A stretch of 35,677 nucleotides of DNA from Acidobacteriota bacterium (GTDB lineage: Bacteria; Acidobacteriota; UBA4820; DSQY01). Positions 1 to 8,572 of this stretch are shown here, piece by piece (the stretch's first letter is position 1; every line of letters begins with the position of its first letter). The notes below the pieces were generated by a model, which worked only from the letters and a program-made list of their open reading frames with translations, had not been told where the DNA came from and did no database searches. Both the position numbers and the translations under genes were made by a program. Location: NCBI GenBank assembly GCA_021778515.1, contig JAJYCJ010000024.1, positions 1 through 35,677 on the forward strand, written 5' to 3'.

Positions 1-17
1 AATCCTTCCTTTCGCTC

Positions 18-47
18 TTCGCCTTCCGCGTTCGTCTTGGGTATACT
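18..47 (+). promoter_or_regulatory. Putative sigma70-type promoter for the receiver-asparaginase gene
   Basis: A TATACT -10 box lies at 42-47, 45 bases before the ATG at 93. A weak TTCGCC -35 match lies at 18-23 with an 18-base spacer. The same -10 form occurs before other genes in the window (8491-8496 minus strand, 11320-11325), which supports it modestly. The bases before it are a pyrimidine-rich TTCGC-type spacer with no gene. Confidence 0.4.
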
Positions 48-92
48 TCCAATGCCGCCGCGGATTCTGCCTGCGGCGCTGGGGGTCTGGTC

Positions 93-1730
93 ATGGGCAG
101 GCGTTTCACCATCCTCTTCGCGGATGACGACCTCGGAGCCCACCGGCGCGAGCTCCAGGGGTATTTCGCCGGGGCCGAGCCCCAATGGGACCTCCGCTTC
201 GCAACCAGTCTGAAGGAGGCCCTGGCCTGCCTCTCCGCCGAGCGCGTGGACGCGGTCGTGCTGGACGTGGAGCTGACGCCGGGCGGCAAGGAGGGCATCC
301 AGCTCCTGGTCCACCTGAGGCGCTACCAGGTCAATACCCCCATCATCGTGCTCACGGACGTCTCCGACGCCCGCGTGATCCGGGATGCCTTCCTCTCCGA
401 AACGCTGACGGAGGATTTCCGGCGCCAGGAGGTGGATCCCGACGGGTTCCTCTTCAAGGAGGAGATCCTCGCCAACCGGCGCTACGACATCCTTCACTGG
501 AAGCTGTCCCGAAGCCTCCACCACTACGGGCGGGTGGCCAACGCCAGGGGCATCCTCGTGACGCACGGCACGGACACCATGGCGTGGGGGCTCTGCTACC
601 TGCGGTACGCGCTGAAGAACCTCACGGCCAACGTGGCGGTGACGGGCTCCCAAGTCCCGCTGGAGGGCTACTACTCCCTCTCCGACGCGCTCGGCAATCT
701 CAAGACCTCCCTCTACCTCCTGACCCGCCTCCGTCCCGCGCACCTCTTCGCGGTCTTCAACAACGGGCAGAGCATCTTCTCGGGGAGGCTCACCAAGTAC
801 CGGAAGTGGCACACCGACGCCTTCGACGGCCGGGTGGCCGCCAGCGCCGGCCCCGAGGGCGTCCACACGCTCCGCAAGGACTGGGTGATCATCCCCTACG
901 AGGACCAGCGTTTGGAGGAGCTGCACCTGCTCCGCACGGGCGGCACCATCGAATCCCAGCGGGATTCCCAGGCCGAGGGGGCCCTCAAGCCCACCGGCGA
1001 CTTCGTGTGGAAGTACCTGAACGACGCCCTCTCCGAGTTCTTCGTCACGGCCCTGCGTCACGATCTGTTCGCGCTCGACTCCTCCAACATGTCTTTCGAG
1101 GAGTGGGCCGGCGTGGCCGGAGAGATCGAGCGGATCGGCGTGGCCTCCGCCGACACCCGATTCGACCTCTCCGTGAAGCCGGTCTACGCCAACCCCCTCT
1201 TCACCACCGAGGACTACCGCCGCCAGTTCTCGGCCTGCGGGCGCGGCGCCGTCTTCGCCGGATACGGGGGAGGCAACGCCAACACGCTGGAGCAAAGCGC
1301 CCGCTCCGTCCTTCCGGCCCTTCGTGAAGCCGTTCGGGCGGGCACCTTCGTGGGGATCACCTCCCAGGTGCCCCTGGAACCCTACGACGCCGACTACGAC
1401 GCCGGCCTGAGCCTGCTGGAGGCGGGGGGGGTTCCCTGCGGAGACCTTCCCATGGCGGACGCGCAGGTCAAACTGAGCTACATCCTGGGCCATCCCGAGG
1501 AGCTTCGGTCCGCGGCGGCCGAGTCGGGGCTGCCGGAGGTCCTTCTCGTGACCGCCGGGTTCCTCTCCGGCGTCAGCATGCGCCGCGCCCTGGGCATGCA
1601 GACCTTCATCAAGCTCAAGGAGAGCCAGGGCATGCCCCTGCGCCTGCTCCCCGACGACCCCTTCGTCTCCAAGCCCTTCGATGTGGGATTGCGGACCGTG
1701 GTCGAGGCCTGCGCCACCTGCCCGCGCTGA
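93..1730 (+). CDS. Receiver domain fused to a segment-rearranged L-asparaginase-like protein
   Basis: This 545-residue cytoplasmic protein begins with a response-regulator receiver domain (about 5-125: acidic DDD 11-13, phosphoacceptor D58, T88, K122). An asparaginase/glutaminase type I/II domain follows. All the family's catalytic motifs are visible: HGTDT 158-162, TGSQ near 184, GRLTK with K235, TGGTI 282-286, DSSNM 329-333 and AGYGGGN 389-395. In ordinary asparaginases TGGTI comes first, about 80 residues before HGTDT; here the HGTDT-to-AFDG block (about 150-247) precedes the TGGTI-to-DSSNM block (about 278-345), and the C-terminal domain follows as usual. The frame is uninterrupted, so this is not an obvious assembly break. 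The start is the ATG after GGGGGT. Inferred role: amide hydrolase or amide sensor under phosphorylation control. Retention of the catalytic residues suggests activity, but this is untested. Confidence 0.85.
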   Translation: MGRRFTILFADDDLGAHRRELQGYFAGAEPQWDLRFATSLKEALACLSAERVDAVVLDVELTPGGKEGIQLLVHLRRYQVNTPIIVLTDVSDARVIRDAFLSETLTEDFRRQEVDPDGFLFKEEILANRRYDILHWKLSRSLHHYGRVANARGILVTHGTDTMAWGLCYLRYALKNLTANVAVTGSQVPLEGYYSLSDALGNLKTSLYLLTRLRPAHLFAVFNNGQSIFSGRLTKYRKWHTDAFDGRVAASAGPEGVHTLRKDWVIIPYEDQRLEELHLLRTGGTIESQRDSQAEGALKPTGDFVWKYLNDALSEFFVTALRHDLFALDSSNMSFEEWAGVAGEIERIGVASADTRFDLSVKPVYANPLFTTEDYRRQFSACGRGAVFAGYGGGNANTLEQSARSVLPALREAVRAGTFVGITSQVPLEPYDADYDAGLSLLEAGGVPCGDLPMADAQVKLSYILGHPEELRSAAAESGLPEVLLVTAGFLSGVSMRRALGMQTFIKLKESQGMPLRLLPDDPFVSKPFDVGLRTVVEACATCPR

Positions 1731-1744
1731 ACCCCGGCCCCACG

Positions 1745-1763
1745 GAGCCCCGGGGGCTCTTCT
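1745..1763 (+). terminator. Weak terminator-like hairpin after the asparaginase fusion
   Basis: GAGCCCC at 1745-1751 and GGGGCTC at 1753-1759 form a near-perfect inverted repeat, followed by TTCT. The loop would have to open to about five bases and the T-run is poor, so this may be only the first hairpin of the cluster that follows. Confidence 0.3.
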
Positions 1764-1869
1764 ATTCCCCAGATTCTGCGATCGAAATGCGGGTGGGTCC
1801 GGCCGGGTCTCGGGCACACGGGGGAAAGGCATGGTCTCTCGGACGGAGAGGACCAAGGGCTTCTCTCTC

Positions 1870-2034
1870 CGATTCGCAGGCCAAGCCTGCCGAATCGTCG
1901 CGTTGCCTTCCGGGGCCCCGCCCCACGGGCAAAGCCCGTTGGGGCCCCACCCCACCCTTGGCGCTTCCTCCCCCGGATCAAGTCCGGGGTCGGAGGCAAC
2001 CCAAATCCCTTGGGGGGTGAAAGTCGGCTTTCAC
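1870..2034. repeat. Cluster of four intergenic palindromes (REP-like)
   Basis: Four hairpins lie in a row in the gene-free stretch 1731-2098. They are 1870-1897 (CGATTCG/CGAATCG with an inner CAGGC/GCCTG), 1912-1948 (outer GGGGCCCC arms, inner ACGGGC/GCCCGT around AAA), 1971-1989 (CCCCGGA/TCCGGGG) and 2017-2034 (GTGAAAG/CTTTCAC around TCGG). The rest of 1731-2098 contains no gene I can support. The cluster lies between two genes that converge on it, so it could end transcription from both sides. The third palindrome resembles a short palindrome I remember as common between alphaproteobacterial genes; that is recall, not a search. Confidence 0.6.
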
Positions 2035-2098
2035 GGAAACTACCTTCCAGCTGCCTTTCGGCGCCACTTCCACGTCCAATCGCGGGATTTGGGTATTC

Positions 2099-3115
2099 CT
2101 ATTCCCCCAGCTCCTCGCGCTCCTGGCTGTTCAGCCGGGCCAGGGCGGAGCGGTAGGGCCAGTCCTCCAGGAATCCCTCCTCCTTCAGGATGCCGAGCTT
2201 CGAGCGGTGGAATTCCCAGTAGTCCTCCGTGCTCAGCGCTTCGAGGCGGTCCGCCAGGTGTACCAGGCGGGCGAACCACTGGAGGATGGACTGGAGCTGC
2301 GCCCTCTGCCACCAGGGCATGAAGGGGGTGCGGATGGGGGTGCCCTGAACGGGCAGCTGGACGGCTATAGCCAGTCTCGCCACGGCGAAGAGGACGAAGG
2401 CGAGGCTGGCCCCGGCCAGGGCCAGAAGCGCGTGCCAGAGGGTCGGGTCGCGCCCGGCCACCCCCTCGACCAGCAACCCGAGAACCAGGAATCCCGAGGC
2501 GGCCGCTCCGCCGAGGCTCACCCACGGCACCCGCCACACGAGCCGTATGGGTGGCTCCAGGGCCATGAGGGAGTAGTACTCCCGGCGCACCTGTCCCGCG
2601 ATTCCCTTCCACTCCAGGACCAGCCGGTCGTAGACGAAAGAGCAGCGCCACCTTCTGGCCCGCCCGGTCCACTCGCAATGGCCCAGGTCGAGGGCTTCGA
2701 AGACGCTCTGCAGCGGATACCGCTTCTGCTCGACTCTCCGCTGCAGCTCGGCGATGAAGGAGCTGAACTCCCTACCGGGCAGACCGTGAAGCGAAAACAG
2801 CTCCTCCCCTTCGTATCCGTAGGCCCAGACCGAGAGGAGGGATGCGCGCCAGAGCAGGAGGAGCCAGGCGGCTGTCATGGCCACTCCGGCGACCGCCATG
2901 GTGGCGTAGTCCACGGCCACCAGGAGGGCCGCCGCGGCGAAGGCTACGCTCGCGGCCGACAGGACCAGGAAGGTCCGCAGCGGGAAGGTCTGGCGGTGGT
3001 AGGTATCCCAGATCTCGTCGTAGTACACCATCTCGCTGTGGGTTTGCACCCCGGAGGTGTACTCCTCCTCCACCGCGCCCTCGGGCATGAGGGTGAAGCA
3101 GACGCGCGTCCCCAT
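2099..3115 (-). CDS. Four-helix integral membrane protein of unknown function
   Basis: I do not recognise a family. The 338-residue product has four hydrophobic segments, at about 48-68, 71-94, 199-219 and 227-251. Between the second and third is a charged cytoplasm-like region (about 100-195), and the C-terminal tail is hydrophilic, rich in Trp, Glu and Arg. The frame can be extended to a TTG at 3142, but the ATG at 3115 has GAGGAG nine bases upstream and is preferred. It follows lptE closely and is third in the leuS-lptE set, so it is probably co-transcribed. Association with LptE might hint at an envelope role, but this is position only. The hairpin cluster at 1870-2034 lies downstream of its stop. 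Confidence 0.7.
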   Translation of the reverse strand: MGTRVCFTLMPEGAVEEEYTSGVQTHSEMVYYDEIWDTYHRQTFPLRTFLVLSAASVAFAAAALLVAVDYATMAVAGVAMTAAWLLLLWRASLLSVWAYGYEGEELFSLHGLPGREFSSFIAELQRRVEQKRYPLQSVFEALDLGHCEWTGRARRWRCSFVYDRLVLEWKGIAGQVRREYYSLMALEPPIRLVWRVPWVSLGGAAASGFLVLGLLVEGVAGRDPTLWHALLALAGASLAFVLFAVARLAIAVQLPVQGTPIRTPFMPWWQRAQLQSILQWFARLVHLADRLEALSTEDYWEFHRSKLGILKEEGFLEDWPYRSALARLNSQEREELGE

Positions 3116-3146
3116 GTGGGGGCGCTCCTCGTGGCGGAACAACGGC

Positions 3147-3662
3147 TCAGGGCCCAGGGCTTCCCTCCAGGATGGAGGCCACCAGGGAGCGCGCGAAGTC
3201 CCTGGCCACCACGTCGTAGGCGACCACCTCCTGGTTGTAGTAGGAGGCTGGATTGGGAGAGGTCTCGTAGACCTCGTTGAAGCGGTACCCCGAGGATTCG
3301 AAGAGGACCTTGCCTTCGGCGGTGACCAGGCGGACCCGGGCCGTCATGGTCACCTGGTAGCGGTTCGCCCGCCCGGCGGCGTCGTAGGACAGGGGCGCCA
3401 CGCCGTAGCCGGTGATGGCCCCGCTCAGGATGGCGTCGGCCCCGGCCTTGGTGGACTGGACCCGGACCCTGGCGCGCTGGACCAGCTCCCGAGTGACGGC
3501 CTCGGTGACCCGCTGCTCCAACTGGACCACGGGCACCTGCCGCTCAAAGGGGAGCACCGCCACCGTCTTCACCGTGGGCGGAAGGGCTCCCGAGGCACCC
3601 AGGAGCTGATAGCCGCAGCCGCCGAGCAGCCCCAGAAAGGCGAGCCCGAGAACGAACCTCAT
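3147..3662 (-). CDS. lptE: LptE-like outer-membrane assembly lipoprotein
   Basis: A 171-residue lipoprotein precursor. The N-terminus is a short basic start, a hydrophobic stretch and the lipobox LGGC with lipidation at C16, followed by GYQL, the characteristic opening of the LptE/RlpB family (CGYxL). The body keeps the family's pattern: TVAVLPF, a TEAVTRELVQR helix, and repeated beta strands ending in YNQEVVAYDVVARDFARSLVASI. LptE plugs the LptD barrel and helps deliver lipopolysaccharide to the outer leaflet, which implies a diderm envelope. The gene lies directly after leuS, an arrangement also seen in proteobacteria (leuS-lptE-holA). Here holA is elsewhere, at 13169-14161. A longer frame starts at 3695, one base after the leuS stop; I chose the ATG at 3662 because it puts the signal peptide at the true N-terminus. 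Confidence 0.8.
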   Translation of the reverse strand: MRFVLGLAFLGLLGGCGYQLLGASGALPPTVKTVAVLPFERQVPVVQLEQRVTEAVTRELVQRARVRVQSTKAGADAILSGAITGYGVAPLSYDAAGRANRYQVTMTARVRLVTAEGKVLFESSGYRFNEVYETSPNPASYYNQEVVAYDVVARDFARSLVASILEGSPGP

Positions 3663-3696
3663 TGGACGCCGCACCACAACATTCGGTAGAGCCATT

Positions 3697-6153
3697 TCAT
3701 CGCACCACGAAATTCACGATCCGCTTGGGCACCACCAGCTCCTTGACCACCGTCTTTCCCTCCAGTTGAGCACAGACCTTCTCGAGGGCCCTTGCCATCC
3801 GGAGCACCTCCTCGTCCGGCGCCTCCGCGGGCACCCTGATCTGCCCCCGCACCTTGCCGTTGACCTGGACGGCCATGGTCACCTCCTCCTCGCGGGCGAT
3901 GACCGGATCGAAGCAGGGCCAGCCGCTGTCCACCAGAAACTCCCGGTGACCGAGGAGCTCCCACAGGGCATCGGCGGCGTGCGGACAGAAGGGCGAGAGC
4001 ATGCGGACGAGGCTCTCCACCGCCTCCTTCACCACGAACCTCTGGGCCGGGGTGCCCCGGTAGGCGGGCAGGTAGCCCTGCAGGGCGTTGGTCAGCTCCA
4101 TGAGGCTGGCGATGGCGGTGTTGATCTTCAACCGGTCCGAGAGCTCCGCCGTCACCTTCGCGATGGTCTGGTGGGTCTTCCGGCGCATCGCGTCCACCTC
4201 TTGGCCGGCCGGCTCCTCGACGGGACCGGCCAGATCGCCGGCGAGCTCCTCCACGGTGGCGTAGATCCGGTTCAGGAACCGGTAGGCGCCCTCGGCGCCG
4301 GCCTCCTTCCAGTCCAGCCGGTCCCAGGGCGGCGAGAGGAAGAGGATGTTGAGGCGCACCGAGTCGGCGCCGTACTTTCCGATCATCTCGTCCGGCTCCA
4401 CCAGGTTTCCCAGGCTCTTGCTCATCTTGGCGCCGTCCTTGATGACCATGCCCTGGCACATGAGGCGCTTCACGGGTTCGCCGAAATCCAGCAGGCCCAG
4501 ATCCCTCAGCACCATGGTGAAGAAGCGGCAGTAGATGAGGTGCATGGTGGCGTGCTCGATGCCCCCGATGTAGAAGTCGATGGGGTTCCAGTATCGGACG
4601 GCGGACCGGTCGAAGGGCGCCTCCGCCTCTTTCGGGCTGCAGTAGCGCAGGAAGTACCACGAGGAGTCCACGAAGGTGTCCATCGTGTCCGTCTCCCTCC
4701 GTGCCCTCCCCCCGCACTTCGGACACGTCGCGCTGAGGAAACCCTCGTGCCCGGCCAGGGGACTCTCGCCCTTGCCCGTGAAGGTCACGTCCATGGGCAG
4801 GAGGACGGGCAGCTCGGACTCGGGCACCGGCACGGTGCCGCACGTCTCGCAGGTGACCATCGGTATGGGCGTCCCCCAGTAGCGCTGCCGGGAGATGCCC
4901 CAGTCCTTCAGCCGGTAGGTCACCGTCAGCTCCCCCATACCGCGCTTCCTCGCCTCCTCGGCCATGGCCTTGAGGGCCTCGCGGTTGGGCATGCCATCGT
5001 AGGGGCCGCTGTTCTCCATGATGCCGTCCGCGGCCGCGGCCTCGGTCAGGTCGTCGCTCTTCAGGAATCCGCTCTGCACCACGATCCGGATAGGCAGCCC
5101 GTAGGCCTTCGCGAATTCGAAGTCCCGCTGGTCGTGCGCCGGTACGCTCATGATGGCGCCCGTGCCGTACTCCATGAGGACGAAATTAGCCAGGTAGATG
5201 GGGATGGCCTCGCCGGAGAAGGGATTCAGCGCGTAGGAGCCCGTGAAGACGCCCACCTTGTCCCTGGAGGTCGTGCGGTCGTGCGTGCTCTGGGAGCGAA
5301 CCTGCGCCCGGAACGCCTCCACCTCCGTCCGCCGCTCCCGGGTGGTGACCGCCTCCGCCTCGGGATGCTCCGGGGCGAGGACCAGATAGGTGGCGCCGTA
5401 GATGGTGTCCAGGCGGGTGGTGAAGACCCGGATCTTGCGCTCCTTTCCGGCCACGGGGAAATCCACGAGGGCCCCCTCCGACCGGCCGATCCAGTTGCGC
5501 TGCATGGTCACCACCTCGGGGGGCCAGTCGGTGAGATGGTCCAGGCCGTCCAGCAGCTCCTGGGCGTAGTTGGTGATGCGCAGGAACCACTGGTCCATCT
5601 CCCTCGTGACCACTGGGTTGTGGCAGCGCCAGCAGGTGCCGCCTTCCACCTGCTCGTTGGCCAGAACGGTGGCGCAGTCGGGGCACCAGTTCACGGCGCG
5701 CTTCGCCTTGTAACAGAGGCCCCTCTCGAACATCTTGAGGAAGAACCACTGGTTCCACCGGTAGTACTCGGGCTCGCAGGTCCGGACCTCCCGCTCCCAG
5801 TCGTAGAGGAACCCCAGCCGCTGGAGCTGCCCCTTCATGGTCGCGATGTTGGCGTCGGTCCAGGCCTTCGGGTGCGTGTGGCCCTTGATGGCGGCGTTCT
5901 CCGCCGGCATGCCGAAGGCATCGAACCCCATCGGATGAAGGACGTTCTCGCCCCTCATCCTCCGAAACCGCGCCACCACGTCGCCGATGGTGTAGTTTCG
6001 GACGTGGCCCATGTGGATCTTGCCGGAGGGATACATGAACATCTCCAGGCAGTAGAACTTGCCGCCTCCCTCCCTTTCCTCCATTCGGGCCACGCCCGCC
6101 TCCTGCCAGAGTTTCTGAAAGCGGGTCTCGATGGCGCGCGGATCGTAGGCCAT
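3697..6153 (-). CDS. leuS: Leucyl-tRNA synthetase
   Basis: Class I aminoacyl-tRNA synthetase charging tRNA-Leu in the cytoplasm. At 818 residues it is within the usual bacterial range. The HIGH motif appears as HMGH, within YPSGKIHMGHVRN near residue 47. The KMSKS loop is intact (GAKMSKSLGN). Zinc-binding cysteines occur as CPDC/CWRC and CETC/CPKC pairs. The CP1 editing domain carries the expected threonine-rich segment (FTTRLDTIYGATY). The C-terminal domain ends in the usual QVNGKVRG and KTVVKELVVPKRIVNFVV pattern. The start ATG has AGGAGG eight bases upstream. It leads an operon with lptE and a membrane protein. Identification is secure. Confidence 0.98.
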   Translation of the reverse strand: MAYDPRAIETRFQKLWQEAGVARMEEREGGGKFYCLEMFMYPSGKIHMGHVRNYTIGDVVARFRRMRGENVLHPMGFDAFGMPAENAAIKGHTHPKAWTDANIATMKGQLQRLGFLYDWEREVRTCEPEYYRWNQWFFLKMFERGLCYKAKRAVNWCPDCATVLANEQVEGGTCWRCHNPVVTREMDQWFLRITNYAQELLDGLDHLTDWPPEVVTMQRNWIGRSEGALVDFPVAGKERKIRVFTTRLDTIYGATYLVLAPEHPEAEAVTTRERRTEVEAFRAQVRSQSTHDRTTSRDKVGVFTGSYALNPFSGEAIPIYLANFVLMEYGTGAIMSVPAHDQRDFEFAKAYGLPIRIVVQSGFLKSDDLTEAAAADGIMENSGPYDGMPNREALKAMAEEARKRGMGELTVTYRLKDWGISRQRYWGTPIPMVTCETCGTVPVPESELPVLLPMDVTFTGKGESPLAGHEGFLSATCPKCGGRARRETDTMDTFVDSSWYFLRYCSPKEAEAPFDRSAVRYWNPIDFYIGGIEHATMHLIYCRFFTMVLRDLGLLDFGEPVKRLMCQGMVIKDGAKMSKSLGNLVEPDEMIGKYGADSVRLNILFLSPPWDRLDWKEAGAEGAYRFLNRIYATVEELAGDLAGPVEEPAGQEVDAMRRKTHQTIAKVTAELSDRLKINTAIASLMELTNALQGYLPAYRGTPAQRFVVKEAVESLVRMLSPFCPHAADALWELLGHREFLVDSGWPCFDPVIAREEEVTMAVQVNGKVRGQIRVPAEAPDEEVLRMARALEKVCAQLEGKTVVKELVVPKRIVNFVVR

Positions 6154-6177
6154 GATGAAAGCCTCCTAAAGCCTTCT

Positions 6178-6207
6178 ATGATAGGACTTTTCCGCGCATG
6201 GTCGCAA
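6178..6207 (-). promoter_or_regulatory. Putative sigma70-type promoter for leuS
   Basis: On the minus strand TTGCGA (6202-6207) is followed after 18 bases by TATCAT (6178-6183), which matches the -10 consensus at five of six positions. The leuS ATG is about 25 bases downstream, with AGGAGG between them. The remaining gene-free bases 6208-6450 hold a GGGATC/GATTGGGGA-type spacer and a small GGCCG/CGGCC hairpin, but no gene I can support. Confidence 0.55.
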
Positions 6208-6450
6208 GGGGAGGATTGCGATTGGGGATCGGGATCAAACAAGAGCAAACCACAGGGGCACGGGGACACCGAGGAAACGGCGACTCGGGAAGAGGCGCGA
6301 AGTGGAGGTCGGCCGGCTGAAATCGGCCCCTACCGCTCTCCCCCGTCCCGGGATTTCGCGATGAGAAGATGCCAAGGAAGCACTCGCATCGTGCGCCTGG
6401 CTCTCGTTGTGCCTTGTCCCCAGAATCCTGAGCGGAGGGCGAGAAGGGCA

Positions 6451-6493
6451 CCGCCCACGGGGCGGTTATCACCTCTCACTCCGCCGCAGGCGG
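6451..6493 (-). terminator. Two short hairpins after the PKD-protein gene
   Basis: CCGCC/GGCGG (6481-6485 and 6489-6493, three-base loop) abuts the TAG stop of the PKD gene. A second hairpin CCGCCC/GGGCGG spans 6451-6465. Neither is followed by a clear T-run on the minus strand, so the call as terminator is tentative. Confidence 0.35.
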
Positions 6494-8467
6494 CTATCGG
6501 GTGTAGCTGAAGCAGGCCGATTCCAGCCCGCCCGGGTTCTTGACCGTCACGCAGACGGTCGTGCCCGCGGGCACCATGGCTTTGAGCGCCCCGCCCTTCT
6601 TGGCCACGAGCACGTTGCCCGACTTGTAGGCCACCTGCGGAACCGACACGCCGTTGACGAGCACCTGGCAACCCGCCACGAAGCCCTGGCCGCTGACCTT
6701 GAGCCGGAACGGACTGGGCATCTTCTGAACACCCGTCACCACAGGGGTCCCCGGCACGTTGCCCACGTGGATGACCAGATGCGTGTCGCTGGCCGCGTGG
6801 CCCGCCGAGTCGGAAGCGGCCAGGGACACGGGATAGTCGCCATCGGAGGCATAGGTATGAGTGGGTGCCTGGGCGGTCGAGGTCCCTCCGTCACCGAAGT
6901 CCCAGGAATACTGGTACGGAGGGGTTCCACCCGAGGCCGTGGCGGTGAAGGCGACCGCCAGGGGGGACGATCCCACCGTGGGCACGGCGGCGGCCACGAC
7001 ACCGAAGTTGGAGTTGGCGCTGATCTGCAGATGGCCGTCGCTGGCCGTCCCTCCCGCCGAGTCGTGCACCGTCAGGGTCACGGCAAAGGTACCTTCTGCC
7101 GCATAGGTATGCTGAGCATTCTGCGCCGTCGCGGGGGCGGAACCGTCTCCGAAATCCCACGACCAGGTGTAGGGCGCCGTGCCGCCCGAGGCCGCGCCCG
7201 TGAAGTTGACCGTCAGGGGGATGGGCCCCGAGCTCCTGTCCGCCTGGGCGAAGGCGGCCAGCGCACCGGGGGCGCTCACCTGGACCACCAGATGGGAATC
7301 CGTGGCGGTCCCCGAGGCCGAATCGGTGAGGGTCAGGGTGACGTGGAAGGTGCCGGCCTGGGCGTAGGTGTGGCTCACCGTCTGGCCCGATCCGGTGGTC
7401 TGGTCCCCGAAATCCCAGGCGTAGGTATAGGGCGGAGTCCCTCCCGAGCCGGTGGCGGTGAAGGCCACGGCGAGGGGTGCGTTCCCCGTGAGCGGGGTTC
7501 CCGCGGCGACCACCGCCAGGGTCCCCGAGACGGTGATGGAGAGGCTCTTGTCCTGGCTCTGCGCGCCGGCCGAATCGGTGACCGTCAGGACCGGCTGGAA
7601 GGTGCCCGCGCTCTGGTACGTATGGCTGGGGTTCTGGACGGTCTTGTGGGCCGTCCCGTCACCGAACTTCCAGTCCCACGTGTAGGGCGGACTTCCGCCC
7701 GAAGCCTTGCCGGTGAAGGCCACGGCCAAGGGCGCGACCCCGCTGGTGGGATCGGCCTGGGCCGAGGCGGACAAAGGCACGGGGGCGGTCACCTCGTAGT
7801 CGAAATTGATCCCGCCCGTGAAGAGGGTGTAGGCGCCCAGGAGGTTGCTCCCGGGGCCGTTCAGCCCGAACACCGTCTTGGTGGGACTGCAGCAAGTCGT
7901 TCCCGAACAGGCCGGAACCGAGGGCGCGGCGACGGTGCTGTGGCCCGTGGCCAGGGTGTAGGGCAGGCTGCCGCTTGCGGTGGCCACGACCGACGCGTAG
8001 GAGCCTATCTGGACCGAACTCGCCGAGGCCGATTCCATCAGGAGGCTGTACTTCTGGTCCGTCAGGACGACGACCGGTCCGAACTGGCCGGTGCCGCAGA
8101 TGGGGCCGCCCGTGGTTCCCACGATGGCGCCGCCGTAATAGATCTGAATCCCGGTCGCCTGCGAGTAGAGGTCGAACGGGCTTCGGGCGGCCGGCAGGAG
8201 GAGCAGGTCGCCCGCGCTGAAGTAGAGGCCCACGCTCGTGTCCCCGTACCCGTCGTGCAGGATGACGTTGCCCTGCCCGGAATTGACGATCAGGAACAGA
8301 TACTGCGGGGTCGGGCTGCTGGTGCCCGCCGTGAAGCGGACGTGGTCCCCGCTCACGAGTGCGTAGCTCCCGTCACACCGGCCGCCGTTGAAGATCGCCT
8401 GCCCGAGGGTGGCGAGCGGAAAGGCGGCCAGGAGGAGGGTGGCCGCAACCATGAGACAGCGCTTCAT
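6494..8467 (-). CDS. Secreted protein with four PKD domains and a TIG-like C-terminal domain
   Basis: A 657-residue exported protein. It has a cleavable signal peptide (MKRCLMVAATLLLAAFPLAT, cleavage near residue 22), then a unique N-terminal domain of about 210 residues with several cysteines (including a CCSP near 193). Four PKD domains follow, at about 235-315, 320-400, 405-485 and 490-570. Each has the hallmark W-D/K-FGDG or FGD core and a HTY...AGTF...LTVTDSAG tail. The last 85 residues form an IPT/TIG-like beta domain that is also found at the end of the C25 peptidase at 27672-31865. PKD domains usually mediate extracellular protein or polysaccharide contacts; no enzymatic domain is visible. 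Start: ATG with GGAGGTGATCCG just upstream. Likely a cell-surface or secreted adhesion or structural protein (inferred). Confidence 0.85.
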   Translation of the reverse strand: MKRCLMVAATLLLAAFPLATLGQAIFNGGRCDGSYALVSGDHVRFTAGTSSPTPQYLFLIVNSGQGNVILHDGYGDTSVGLYFSAGDLLLLPAARSPFDLYSQATGIQIYYGGAIVGTTGGPICGTGQFGPVVVLTDQKYSLLMESASASSVQIGSYASVVATASGSLPYTLATGHSTVAAPSVPACSGTTCCSPTKTVFGLNGPGSNLLGAYTLFTGGINFDYEVTAPVPLSASAQADPTSGVAPLAVAFTGKASGGSPPYTWDWKFGDGTAHKTVQNPSHTYQSAGTFQPVLTVTDSAGAQSQDKSLSITVSGTLAVVAAGTPLTGNAPLAVAFTATGSGGTPPYTYAWDFGDQTTGSGQTVSHTYAQAGTFHVTLTLTDSASGTATDSHLVVQVSAPGALAAFAQADRSSGPIPLTVNFTGAASGGTAPYTWSWDFGDGSAPATAQNAQHTYAAEGTFAVTLTVHDSAGGTASDGHLQISANSNFGVVAAAVPTVGSSPLAVAFTATASGGTPPYQYSWDFGDGGTSTAQAPTHTYASDGDYPVSLAASDSAGHAASDTHLVIHVGNVPGTPVVTGVQKMPSPFRLKVSGQGFVAGCQVLVNGVSVPQVAYKSGNVLVAKKGGALKAMVPAGTTVCVTVKNPGGLESACFSYTR

Positions 8468-8490
8468 CGGATCACCTCCGTGCTACCTAC

Positions 8491-8520
8491 AGTATAGGCC
8501 CATTCCCGGCGGTGGTGGAA
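8491..8520 (-). promoter_or_regulatory. Putative promoter for the PKD-protein gene
   Basis: On the minus strand a TATACT -10 box occupies 8491-8496, 24 bases before the ATG. The -35 region (around 8515-8520, TTCCAC) is weak. It lies back to back with the promoter of the divergent MshEN gene, so both genes are read from a 105-base region. Confidence 0.4.
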
Positions 8521-8525
8521 CAGGG

Positions 8526-8554
8526 TTGCCGCCGCGGTTGTGGAACGCTACACT
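8526..8554 (+). promoter_or_regulatory. Putative sigma70-type promoter for the MshEN gene
   Basis: TTGCCG (8526-8531), a 17-base spacer and TACACT (8549-8554). Transcription would start near 8561, leaving a very short leader with GGGGAGGAAG just before the ATG at 8573. Confidence 0.5.
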
Positions 8555-8572
8555 TCAGGCGGGGAGGAAGTC

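Noticed and set aside
3766-6510. Open frame of 914 codons on the plus strand opposite leuS
   Set aside because: It runs antisense to a clear leucyl-tRNA synthetase and its product has only Arg/His/Gly/Leu-rich low-complexity composition; long antisense frames are expected at this GC content.
6494-8467. DNA-level tandem repeats suggested by four similar PKD domains
   Set aside because: The copies are similar in protein pattern but clearly diverged in bases; they are domain repeats, not recent tandem DNA repeats or a CRISPR array.
6407-8497. Open frame of 696 codons opposite the PKD-protein gene
   Set aside because: Antisense to a protein with a signal peptide and four recognisable PKD domains; the plus-strand product is Gly/Arg-rich and has no domain.
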